Source: Pirellula sp. (GTDB lineage Bacteria > Planctomycetota > Planctomycetia > Pirellulales > Pirellulaceae). Taken from it: a stretch of DNA of 33,874 nt. Within the stretch, counting starts at the first letter, position 1. Each line of letters starts with the position of its first letter. Below the pieces are notes generated by a model that did no database searches, was not told the DNA's origin, and was given only the letters and a program-made list of their open reading frames with translations. A program made the position numbers and the translations under genes. The DNA lies in contig JAIPFP010000040.1 in NCBI GenBank assembly GCA_021736575.1, forward strand, positions 1 to 33,874. Direction: 5' to 3'. Shown here one piece after another: positions 10,776 through 20,500 of the stretch.

Positions 10776-10857
10776 TTGTGCGTCAACGTATCAGAACCCA
10801 AAGCGTGAGCGAGAGATTCTAATGCGGTACCCTCAATAGACATTGAATGGCGACCTG

Positions 10858-10949
10858 CTAGCCACTAAAAGGCACAAAGTCCACAAAAAGTTTGAAAGTT
10901 CGATTCAACAGATCATCCGGTTTGTGGCTTTTGTGATTTTTGTGGCTAG
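10858..10949. repeat. Imperfect long inverted repeat between convergent genes (possible bidirectional terminator or dispersed repeat)
   Basis: Left arm ctagccactaaaaggcacaaagtccacaaa (from 10858). Right arm tttgtggcttttgtgatttttgtggctag (10921-10949). Its reverse complement ctagccacaaaaatcacaaaagccacaaa pairs closely with the left arm. Confidence 0.7.
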
Positions 10950-11004
10950 TAAATGGCAAGGTGCGTGAGGATACTCATAGTTGCTTAGATTGCCCGCCGG
11001 TTCA

Positions 11005-11967
11005 TCACGACTCGGTCGAAGAATCGATCTTGGTGACGCGTTCCTTTAGCCAATGATGACCTTGCGATGGTAGATCGACGTCTTCGTTTCGCATGGTGTT
11101 CCATAGGGACTGAGCATGTCCCAAATCCAAGGAGAAAGTCATAGACATAGGCGCTAAAAGTAACCGAACTAACTCAAAACCTTTGTTCCGAGACTCTTCT
11201 GACTCCTCGCAATTCTTCACCAAGTTGCATATGAGAGTCGCTATTGCTCGCAGGAGTGTCTCCGATCGAACCGTCGATGGCTCGGTGCTATCCTCGGACA
11301 TGAAACAGAATCTCTTGATCGCCGACTCCAGACTGCCCCTCATACGAAAATTGCTTGTGATATATTGCGACAGCTCGGCACTGTTCATTTTCCATGTCAA
11401 GGCGGGTAGGGCAAACAAAACCTTGTGACCTTCGATCCCAGGGTCGCCGGTGTGGGTTCTGTGGATCGTCGTCGGACCTTCGATATCAATGATGCACGGC
11501 TTCGATGATCCAGATAGGACTACGAGCGCTACTTGGTTTGGCTCAAGCGGATACTCTCTGAACTGGTCAGCAAAATGAATGGGGCATGTGCTGGAAGATG
11601 TGTTTCGTAGCATGACGTACTGGCTTGTGGATCCAGTTAGAGCCACGGTTTTGGATGGCTCGACCGTGGCAATGGATTGAGTGGATACGCACTTGATTCT
11701 CGCCATATCTCCAGCGATCTCTATCGGCTCGCGTTGTTCGTAGACCGATAGCGAGAAAAGGAGATTCTGCAAGAGACTTCTAAATTTTGGATGCCCAACA
11801 TCCGCAGGAATGGAGACGATCGCGCTTTCTCCGGTCGGTTCGATCTGTTTGGAGAAATTGATTCTTCCGGAGGAAATTTGTTCAAGCCAGCCATTTGCTG
11901 ATAAATACGCTTTCAATTGTTCCATTTCGACGGCGTTCATTGCCGATCGGAAATTCTGAAAAGTCAT
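11005..11967 (-). CDS. Hypothetical protein, 320 aa
   Basis: Long ORF overlapping the upstream SPINDLY-like gene by 4 bp (ATGA), implying coupled translation. No family recognised. Confidence 0.75.
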   Translation of the reverse strand: MTFQNFRSAMNAVEMEQLKAYLSANGWLEQISSGRINFSKQIEPTGESAIVSIPADVGHPKFRSLLQNLLFSLSVYEQREPIEIAGDMARIKCVSTQSIATVEPSKTVALTGSTSQYVMLRNTSSSTCPIHFADQFREYPLEPNQVALVVLSGSSKPCIIDIEGPTTIHRTHTGDPGIEGHKVLFALPALTWKMNSAELSQYITSNFRMRGSLESAIKRFCFMSEDSTEPSTVRSETLLRAIATLICNLVKNCEESEESRNKGFELVRLLLAPMSMTFSLDLGHAQSLWNTMRNEDVDLPSQGHHWLKERVTKIDSSTES

Positions 11968-13997
11968 GGTGCCCCGTCGTTAATGCTGGTAAGCGATTTC
12001 GAAAACAGATCCATCATTGCATCTTGAAATTGATTTGCAAATCCAGTCATATCGCACATGGGCGAGGCCAGCAAGTCCGCCCGAAGCTGCTTCCTCGTTT
12101 GTCGCATCTCTTCACGTCGGTTCGCGAGACGAATTACATTTTCGATGTAACCCGCGCGGTTATGAGCAATCCAGTCGCCTCGACGAAGTGCATGTAGGAT
12201 ACTGTGGACGCTGCGGCCTGCCATTCGTTCTTCCAATTTGCTCACAACAGGAACCCCGCGCGACAGCGAGTAGACAGCTCCATGCATAGAATGAACGGGG
12301 AATGAGTCGAGCGTTACGTCGAGCTGACTAACTTCATCGTGGATCAAGTCCACCGAATTGGTCGTTTGAAATTGAATTCGATGGCTTTCGATTCCACAAC
12401 GTGCAAACCAATCGCGAATATCGTTTTGGAGTGTTGCATCCACATAGGTTGGGCCAATAAAGATCAACTCAGAATCGACGACACTCGACAAGACTTCGGA
12501 CCAAGTCTCAATCAGGTTGTCATTCAAAGTCTCGGGAAGGCACAGGCAGCCGCACCGATAGGATTGCGACTCAGAGAGTCCCTGAAATTGGGAGGGCTCG
12601 CTAGGGTATGCCGGAGGTTTAAAGCAAAAGGCGCAGTTCTCGAGCCTATAAATCTTTTCTATGAAAAAAGGCTCGAGATCCGGAGGGAGGAGCAGCGAGT
12701 CTGCGAGGACGTAGTCCATTTCCGAAAGCCCGGAGGTTCCGAGGAATTCCCTCCAAGCAATTTGGATAGGTGCAGATCTTCTCGCAAACACATGCAGACG
12801 ATTGTTCCGACCGTGTCCGATGGTGTCGATGAGGATATCTAGTTTGTCATCGCGAATCAACGAAGCCAATGCTTCGTCGTTGAGGATGCTCGTATTCTTG
12901 ATGTACGGGTGATCCGCAGAGTTTTCAGGTAGCGAGTTTCGACGGCTGGATTCGTCCAAATAGACGGTCCAAGCAATCTTCGAGGAATCGCAATGAGAAA
13001 TCAAGCTGCTTAACCATGGGGCAATGCCTGCGGGATACGTCGCAAGACTAGGCTCGGAGCTTGCCAGTATCCCCACTCGGACTGGACGAATCGCAGGTTG
13101 AGTTTGGTCGTTTGCTCGAGCGACCAAGGATGGATCTCGTTCGGAAAGGGATTCAGACGGACCTGTGAAACCATGCTTGCTCAGGCTTTCGGAGAGGTTG
13201 AGACCCCATCGTGTTGCCTCATCGAACAACCGTTCTGTGGATACCCGAGGATAATGCGTCAAGATGTTTAGCCACATACTTTGCGCTACGAACGAGGGTC
13301 TTTCCATCTCAAACACACGGTCTAGGCACAGCAACGATTCCGAAATTCGGCCACGCATGAAATTGAGTTCACCGATTTGCCTCAAGATTTCCGGTTGATT
13401 CGGCCGGATTTGAATGGCTCGAACTAGGCAATTGATCGCGCTGGAGTATTGGTGGAGTTGTCGATGACAATGTGCTTGGTTAACGAGAATTCCTTCGTCC
13501 TCCGGAAACATCTTGTTTGCCTGTCGGTAGTTTTCAATCGCCTCGTCCCAGTCCGCAGTTGCTACGAGAGCCCTTCCTCGATTGCCCAGAGCGAGTCGCG
13601 CATCGGCAGCGGTACACGTTGGCATCTTCAGAACTTGAGCGAACAGCTCGATTGCACGCGGCCAGTTTTCCATTGAGGCAAAGACAGTACCCAAGTTGAT
13701 GAGCGTCCCACATTCGGGATTGAGCTCGAGTGCCTGCTCGTATGCGTTGCGAGCCTGATCGAAGCGTTTGAGTTCGAAAAGGGCAATCCCCAAGTTAAAG
13801 AAACCGACGTCAATCCTGGGAGCTATTTTGGTTACGGATGTGTAGCATTCTCCTGCAAGTTGCCAATATCCAAGCTCGCCTGCCGCAGATCCCAGTTCAA
13901 AATGCCATCGTGGGCTTTGTGGCTCAGCTTCAATTTGCGCAATCAAAAGCCTTAATTCCGGGTGATTTCCAATCAATTCGCTAAAAGCTTCGTACAT
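11964..13997 (-). CDS. TPR-repeat protein with C-terminal SPINDLY/OGT-like (GT41-type) domain
   Basis: N-terminal TPRs (NLGIALFELKRFDQARNAYEQALELNPECGTLINLGTVFASMENWPRAIELFAQVLKMP). C-terminal OGT-like segment DILIDTIGHGRNNRLHVFARRSAPIQIAWREFLGTSGLSEMDYVLADSLLLPP and LDVTLDSFPVHSMHGAVYSLSRGVPVVS. Confidence 0.85.
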   Translation of the reverse strand: MYEAFSELIGNHPELRLLIAQIEAEPQSPRWHFELGSAAGELGYWQLAGECYTSVTKIAPRIDVGFFNLGIALFELKRFDQARNAYEQALELNPECGTLINLGTVFASMENWPRAIELFAQVLKMPTCTAADARLALGNRGRALVATADWDEAIENYRQANKMFPEDEGILVNQAHCHRQLHQYSSAINCLVRAIQIRPNQPEILRQIGELNFMRGRISESLLCLDRVFEMERPSFVAQSMWLNILTHYPRVSTERLFDEATRWGLNLSESLSKHGFTGPSESLSERDPSLVARANDQTQPAIRPVRVGILASSEPSLATYPAGIAPWLSSLISHCDSSKIAWTVYLDESSRRNSLPENSADHPYIKNTSILNDEALASLIRDDKLDILIDTIGHGRNNRLHVFARRSAPIQIAWREFLGTSGLSEMDYVLADSLLLPPDLEPFFIEKIYRLENCAFCFKPPAYPSEPSQFQGLSESQSYRCGCLCLPETLNDNLIETWSEVLSSVVDSELIFIGPTYVDATLQNDIRDWFARCGIESHRIQFQTTNSVDLIHDEVSQLDVTLDSFPVHSMHGAVYSLSRGVPVVSKLEERMAGRSVHSILHALRRGDWIAHNRAGYIENVIRLANRREEMRQTRKQLRADLLASPMCDMTGFANQFQDAMMDLFSKSLTSINDGAP

Positions 13998-14157
13998 ATG
14001 CCTTGGTCTTTCCTTACCCTTTCAAACCAAGTACATTGTATGGAACTTTGTCGGTTTTGAGATACGTTAACGTCGATCGAACGCGTCGAAATTGGAATTG
14101 AAAATATCACCTCGAAAATCTAGTTGGTTCGGAACTTTTGTTTAGGAATTCAAGTCA

Positions 14158-14373
14158 ATGTTTGACTTACTCATAGGTATTTTGAACGAACTCAAAGATA
14201 TTCCGGGCTTATCGTTTTTGAAAAGTGTTCATGGACAGTTATTGAGTAAGAGAGAGCAGGTCGGGCATAGCTTAGAGGACGCCCGTACCATGACAGAAAA
14301 CGTAACCGGCTTGTCTTCGCGGATTGGCAAAGTGGTTAAGCAAAACAAGGTTGAGAAGCGCAGGAAGGAATGA
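14158..14373 (+). CDS. Small hypothetical protein, 71 aa
   Basis: Compact ORF between the divergent SPINDLY-like gene and vgrG, same strand as vgrG. Confidence 0.5.
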   Translation: MFDLLIGILNELKDIPGLSFLKSVHGQLLSKREQVGHSLEDARTMTENVTGLSSRIGKVVKQNKVEKRRKE

Positions 14374-14502
14374 GTGCAGATGGGCGCTTGCGGCAGTTTC
14401 CACCGCTCAGCGACCTTCCTAAGTCTTTGCTCAAACAAAGCTCTGGCAAAGATTTTTCATGTGCTTGCATGCCGAAAGGCAAAGTCGTAAAAGGAAATCG
14501 GA

Positions 14503-16578
14503 ATGGCTGAGGAAAGTTTGCATGAAATCACTGGTCCCTTGGCCGCCGACTGCATTTTTAGAGGATTGAAGGGGAGCGATTGTTTGGGGCAACCTTTTAA
14601 TTACGACGTGGAAGTCCTAAGCCGCAAAGTAGACCTTGATCCATTGGACATGATCGGCAAAGACATGTCGGTCGGAGTAAATTTGAAAGAGGGTAAAACT
14701 CGCTACTTTCATGGAATCATTAGTGATTTTTTGAATGCTGGCGTTGTTGGAGGGTATCAGCTCTACCAGCTCACTTTGAAACCTTGGTTCTGGTTGTTAT
14801 CTCACTCTCTCGATTCTCGCATTTTCCAAGAACTGTCGGTGCCGGCTATCTTTGAGAAAGTCCTGAAAGACAAGAACGGCTTCTCGGACTACAGTGTGCG
14901 TTTGAATGCGGAGTATTCACCCAAGGAGTACTGTGTCCAATACCAGGAGTCTGACTTCAGTTTTGTCAGCCGACTGATGGAGCAAGAAGGGATATACTAC
15001 TATTTCTTGCATGAAAAAGAAAAGCACACTTTGGTGATTGCGGATTCGCCATCATCCCATCCAAAACTGAGCGGGAATGGAAAAATACTTTTTCGTGCTC
15101 CGAACGAAGTTGCAGCCGGGGAGGAGCATATCTATCGATGGAAGCATCAAGTTTCTTTTCAGCCTGGAAAGTTTGCAACAAGGGACTTCGATTACAACAA
15201 ACCCAGCGCAGACCTAGAAGTTCGATTGGAGTCGAGCCGTTCTCACCCGCACTCAAAACTGGAGAAGTACGAATACCCAGGTCATTACACTACGACTGCC
15301 GACGGTAATCGTTACTTAAAAATTCGCAACGAAGAGTATGAGGCGAAACACTCTCACATCTCGGGTGTGGCAAGGTCGTACAATTTTTTTGCTGGCGTTC
15401 AATTCGAATTGAGCGAGCACCCACGTGATGGGGAGAATGCTGAGTACACGGTTTTCTCGGCGGAAATAACCCTAAGCTCCGGCGAAATTGAGCAGTTCAG
15501 CGCCAATTCCCGGAATCAAATGGAGGTTGTCTTTATTGCAATACCGAAGGACTCCACATACCGCTCTCCGCGCACCACTATCAAACCCATCATTGCCGGC
15601 CCTCAAACAGCCATCGTCGTCGGTGCAGACGGCAAGGAGATTTGGACCGATAAATTGGGGAGAGTCAAAGTCCAATTTCCTTGGGATCGAGAAGGGAAGA
15701 AAAATGAAAAAAGCTCATGTTGGATCCGCGTTTCGCAGATTTGGTCCGGCAAAGGCTGGGGAAGCATGCATATTCCTCGCATCGGGCAGGAAGTAATCGT
15801 CGAGTTTCTCGAAGGGGATCCGAATCAACCTTTAATCATCGGTCGCGTTTACAACGGCGAGCAAGGTACGCCCTACGATCTACCAACTTTGGCAACGCAA
15901 AGCGGATTGAAATCGCGTAGCACTCCAGAAGGTGACAAAGAAACGTTCAATGAGTTGCGTTTCGAAGACAAAAAAGATAATGAGTCCATCTATTTCCATG
16001 CGGAGAAAGATTTTGAGAGAGTTGTCGAAAACAACGACACCCTCAAGGTCGGTTTCGTCAAAAAAGACAAAGGTGATCAAACGATCGAGATCTACAGAAA
16101 CCAAGATGTAAAGATCGGTACGAGCGAAAGCGATGGCGGGCAGACCATCGAGATTTGGAAAGACCAAAAAGAAACGATTCATACGGGCAATCGGGAGACA
16201 ACCATTACCAAAGGGAACGATACACTGACCGTTTCCGCTGGCAATCGGGAGACAACCATTACCAAAGGGAACGATACACTGACCGTTTCCGCTGGCAATC
16301 GGGAGACAACCATTACCAAAGGGAACGATACACTGACCATTTCCGCCGGCAATCAGACCATTAGTATCCCGGCGGGAAATTGTGAAATTACCGCAGGCAA
16401 AAAAATCGTTCTGACCGTAGGGGGTAGTAGTATTGAAATCACTCCAACCAAGATTCTCATCAAGGCCGCTACGGTTTCGATTCAAGCCGACATGAAAGCC
16501 GAGGTGACTGCCGCTACAACGGACATTCAAGGGAGTGCGATGGTCAAGATAGCTGGCGGAATAATCAAGATGAACTGA
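14503..16578 (+). CDS. vgrG: T6SS spike protein VgrG/TssI
   Basis: SFVSRLMEQEGIYYYFLHEKEKHTLVIAD, GKGWGSMHIPRIGQEVIVEFLEGDPNQPLIIGRVYNGEQGTPYDLP, and a C-terminal beta-helix-like repeat region. Confidence 0.97.
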   Translation: MAEESLHEITGPLAADCIFRGLKGSDCLGQPFNYDVEVLSRKVDLDPLDMIGKDMSVGVNLKEGKTRYFHGIISDFLNAGVVGGYQLYQLTLKPWFWLLSHSLDSRIFQELSVPAIFEKVLKDKNGFSDYSVRLNAEYSPKEYCVQYQESDFSFVSRLMEQEGIYYYFLHEKEKHTLVIADSPSSHPKLSGNGKILFRAPNEVAAGEEHIYRWKHQVSFQPGKFATRDFDYNKPSADLEVRLESSRSHPHSKLEKYEYPGHYTTTADGNRYLKIRNEEYEAKHSHISGVARSYNFFAGVQFELSEHPRDGENAEYTVFSAEITLSSGEIEQFSANSRNQMEVVFIAIPKDSTYRSPRTTIKPIIAGPQTAIVVGADGKEIWTDKLGRVKVQFPWDREGKKNEKSSCWIRVSQIWSGKGWGSMHIPRIGQEVIVEFLEGDPNQPLIIGRVYNGEQGTPYDLPTLATQSGLKSRSTPEGDKETFNELRFEDKKDNESIYFHAEKDFERVVENNDTLKVGFVKKDKGDQTIEIYRNQDVKIGTSESDGGQTIEIWKDQKETIHTGNRETTITKGNDTLTVSAGNRETTITKGNDTLTVSAGNRETTITKGNDTLTISAGNQTISIPAGNCEITAGKKIVLTVGGSSIEITPTKILIKAATVSIQADMKAEVTAATTDIQGSAMVKIAGGIIKMN
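16186..16347 (+). repeat. Three tandem 54-bp units inside vgrG (18-aa unit GNRETTITKGNDTLTVSA)
   Basis: Units begin at 16186, 16240 and 16294. Units 1 and 2 are identical at nucleotide level; unit 3 differs only near its end (accatttccgcc vs accgtttccgct). Confidence 0.95.
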
Positions 16579-16615
16579 ATTCGAGTCACGCCGTAAACCC
16601 AAGGGAACATATGCA

Positions 16616-17500
16616 ATGCGCGTTGCAATAGTCGCAAACTCAGGCTCAGCCACTGGACGCAGGATCGTTCTGAGAGGGGGGCAGATAGCTCGATTCGGCC
16701 GAACGGAATGGACCGATTTCGCATTTCCGAGCGATGCAGCAATGGCGGATGTCCATTTCGCGATTCGTTGCGGAACAGAAATATGCTCGATCCAACGTTT
16801 GGCGGTGGAGCGAGAGACGTTCGTCAATGGTGCGGCAGTAGAAATCGCGCGTTTGGTTGACGGAGACGTCGTTACGGCAGGTCAAACACAGTTCGTCGTC
16901 GAGATCAACGACGGAGCGACAATCGTCGAAAACGATGCGACCATCGCCGTTGTTCCACCTGAAATGTTCGCATCCGAAAGCGTGGAAATAACCGAATTGG
17001 CCACCTACTTTGGCCTGTCCGCGAAAGCGATTGCAGTGGCCCAATCGTGTGAAGTGAAAAGCAGTTTTGAAAGTGAACTCGTGCGGGAAAACTTGCTCAA
17101 GGACGCGATCCGATGGCGTGCTCACACGATGCCCAAGCCAGCCGCCGTGCTTTGGGTAGGCGGATGTGCGAGTGAACAAATGCAATCGGAAAAGTCACAG
17201 GTCCAACTGTCGGCCTTCGGTGCTGCTCTCGCGTGGGCAAACGAGCCGACGGAAGAGAATCGAGAAAAGTCAGCGAGTCTTGCCGAGGAAGCCAAATTCG
17301 AAGGGCTAGGAGGAGTACTAGCAGCGGCCGCAGGTTGGAGCGGTGGTAGCTTGGCACCTGCGGGACTTACGGAAATTCCGCCCGATGATCGCTTGACCGG
17401 TCGATGCGCCTCCATTGTGTTCGACCTGGTCGATGGTGCCGGAACACCCATGGAATCAGCGGCGCGATTGCGAGAATTTTTGAAACGCTCCCAAAGTTAG
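16616..17500 (+). CDS. FHA-domain-like protein with a DUF6931-like C-terminal region
   Basis: N-terminus GGQIARFGRTEWTDFAFPSDAAMADVHFAIRCGTE...FVNGAAVEIARLVDGDVVTAGQTQFVVEI fits an FHA fold pattern. C-terminal LLKDAIRWRAHTMPKPAAVLWVGGCA resembles DUF6931 from memory. Directly downstream of vgrG. Confidence 0.65.
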   Translation: MRVAIVANSGSATGRRIVLRGGQIARFGRTEWTDFAFPSDAAMADVHFAIRCGTEICSIQRLAVERETFVNGAAVEIARLVDGDVVTAGQTQFVVEINDGATIVENDATIAVVPPEMFASESVEITELATYFGLSAKAIAVAQSCEVKSSFESELVRENLLKDAIRWRAHTMPKPAAVLWVGGCASEQMQSEKSQVQLSAFGAALAWANEPTEENREKSASLAEEAKFEGLGGVLAAAAGWSGGSLAPAGLTEIPPDDRLTGRCASIVFDLVDGAGTPMESAARLREFLKRSQS

Positions 17501-17534
17501 TTTTGTCCCATTTCTCAAGGAACGATTCGTTGTA

Positions 17535-20500
17535 ATGTCTAAACTCGCGACCAAGCCGGCAGTTCTCAGGGAATCTTGGCGCCCCGATTCGAACACGGAT
17601 CTGCGGGGCAGACGCCTTATCCTTTTTCGCCGTATCGCATTCCTATGCTTGCTAGGGCTTTTGTCGATTGTCTTTTCGTATCTGCTCTTCAGTCCCTTTT
17701 TTCATCCAACTACCAGATTGTACTTTCTAACCGCTGGTTCCTATGATCGGCTGGACGTTCAGCCCGTTCCGTACTTTCGAGAAGACGCCATCCGATTTCT
17801 GTCCGTCGACGGTCCATTTAAGCGAATCGATGCAACCAATGAATTCTTCCTGCTGGAATCTCCAGAAGCCTGTCGAGAATCTCTCCAACAAATCGCTTCA
17901 ACGATTTCACAATCCTCGGATGTCGTTCTCATCAGTTTGAGTGCCCATCCCACGCTTATCTCTGAAAGTCCATACCTTAAATGCGGTAATGCCGATGATT
18001 CGAAACCCACACTAGCTGCGATTTCGTTAGAAGAAATCATCGAATTACTGGAGAGAGTTACTGCCGGGACAACCGTACTCTTGTTGGATATTGGGCCCAA
18101 ACAGGAACGTTCCTTGGTCGGGGCAGAGCAAGAGAAGTTTATTTCTTCCGTTCAAGACCTAATGAAGAAAAGCACGAGTTCATCCGTTTGGATAATGCTC
18201 TCCAATTCGCCAAACGAGAGTTCGTATTCTTCATCCGAACTAAGAGCTTCCGTATTCTCGTATGCAATCTCTCAGGGCTTGCAAGGAAAAGCGGACCTCA
18301 ACGAAGACAAATCGATTGATCTGGAAGAGTTCTATCGCTACGTGGTTGGTTTCACCGGTTCGACGATCGACAGGAACTCCGGCGGCGTTTCCAAGCAAAC
18401 GCCTCTCCTGTTTGCTACAGGAGTGAATCAAGTCTCTGCTGCTTCCTCGCGTTTGATTGCAAGTGTACCTGAGCCTGTTAACAAATTCTCCTGGAAATCG
18501 ATGATTCCAGGATGGTCCAAGCAAGTCGAAACGGACGAGTCGGACGAAGCAGAACCTAAACCAGCGCATTCAAAAGAAGAGATCGAGAGAAAGGAGAAAG
18601 AAAAAAGTTGGCTCACCGCGTATTGGGAAAAAAAATCAGAGCAAGTTTCCGAAATGGCATTGGATGAATTAAACGACAACATCAACTCCTTGCCTACCTT
18701 CATTGCCAAGCGAGTCAAGAAAACGATTGGAATTGAGGCGGAATCAGTCAGTGATTATGCGACCTCGGATAAAAAAGGGGATAAGGAAGCCGCATCGTCA
18801 AACGGAGATCCAGAAGAAACTTCTTCGTTGGTCCCACCCGTTGAGCCCCCCAAATCCGAACAATCACCGTCTCAAAATCAAACCAACCGCACTTCGCTAC
18901 CCGACTTGTCGAATCTTGGTACACCCAAGCAAACCAATGCGGAGTTGATCCAACTCGCATGGAAATATGCCGATTTTTTCGAAGAACCGTCTGATTCATT
19001 GACTCGGCCGCTCGATCTTGCACCACTTGCATGGCGGTCGTATTTGAATTCGCTGCACGGCATCGAAGAGCGACTCCGTAAAGACGCGGTAATAGATTCC
19101 AAAGAACTCCGCGTGAAATTGCTTTCGGAAATCATCGGTAGTTTGCAATTGGCGACGACCAAACGAGCGAGCGTTGGGCCAATGATCCAAAGTCTCGTCG
19201 AACAGATTCCCTCAATAGGACTTCCAGTCGGTTCTGTGCCAAGCTTTGCGTTGCTCGAACGATTCTCCCATTACGGCGGTCCACCCATTCCGGACTTGCT
19301 TAGACGGCAAATGCAGTTGATGGACGAAGCGGTTCTGGCAAATGATCAGGTACTCTACGATAAATGGTTAAACCAACTACCTGCCGAGGTTTCGAATCAA
19401 TACTGGGAATTCTTCGTCCCCAAACTGTTGTCGCTTCGACCAGCAATGAACTGGCAAGTAAAACGCAGACTTCTAACCCAATGGCGGCAATTGGAACGAC
19501 TGACATTTGATCCGTTGAATTCCAATTCGCAAATACAACGGGACTTGATTGCAGCGAATCGATTGATGTTGCAGAGCACAAGGCTTGCGTGCGACCAATT
19601 CGGAGCCGATTGGGAATCGCGTTGCCTCAAGATCTTGGATAGCGCAGAGCAGACGTTGGTATCCGCCGCTCAAAAATTGGCGCAAATTCAAACAGCGATC
19701 CAATTGAGAAACAATCATTTGAACAACCTGCCAGCATTGCTCCCATGGAGGGAAATCGCCATCGATCGATTTGGAACGGATGCTCTAGACGAGGATGTGG
19801 CGGTTAGCATTCAGGCACTTTCCAAGATTTCCTCACTGTTATTGTACCGAGAGACTTGCGACCTCAACGAACTGAACCGCTATCAGCGACAACTCGTCAA
19901 TGCCACGAGTCGGATCGAAGGCTTCTGGAATAGCGAAGCCAACAACGTTATCACAGGCAACCAAAAAAAGAATGTGGCACCCAATTGGATCGTGGACTCT
20001 CTTCTGTCCACTTCCTTGGTTCGGGGGCCCAATCGAAACCGACTCATCGTCTTAACCCTCCCCTCACCAACACCGCCTACCGAAGAGAAAGTCATCGCGA
20101 CTTCGCTTCCAAAACTTCCATCGAGAGAAACCACCGAGATCAGTCAAATCAAACACGCTCGATTCGTGAATGATGTAGCCCACTTGGCTGAGTTGGGGCT
20201 CGAACCCCCTTTTTTTAAACGCGATCATGCTGTTGTTGAAAATGGGCAAATCGAGGCTTTAGATCCTGAGGCTCATCGCATTCAAATCGAGACATTTTAT
20301 CAAAATCTTCCAGATCGCATTCTCGCAACCATAGCAGAGCAAGCCGACGCAAATCCGCGAGTCAGCGACAGTTTGAAAACGCGGTTATCGAGACTGCGAA
20401 TCGCCGACCACTGTACGCGATTGATGCACGCAGAAAACGCAAGCGACATCGATAGCAAGGCTTCGATTGGTAAGTTGTGGAGCCTTGAGTTTTCCTTGTG

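Noticed and set aside
12339-12842. 167-aa plus-strand ORF antisense to the SPINDLY-like gene
   Set aside because: Shadow ORF; the opposite strand carries clear TPR/OGT-like sequence.
16186-16347. Possible CRISPR-like array from regular 54-bp periodicity
   Set aside because: Units are contiguous without spacers and in frame within vgrG; this is a coding tandem repeat.
15880-16827. 315-aa minus-strand ORF antisense to vgrG
   Set aside because: Fully antisense to a confident vgrG and the start of the next gene. Its repeats only mirror the vgrG 54-bp units, and no family is recognisable.
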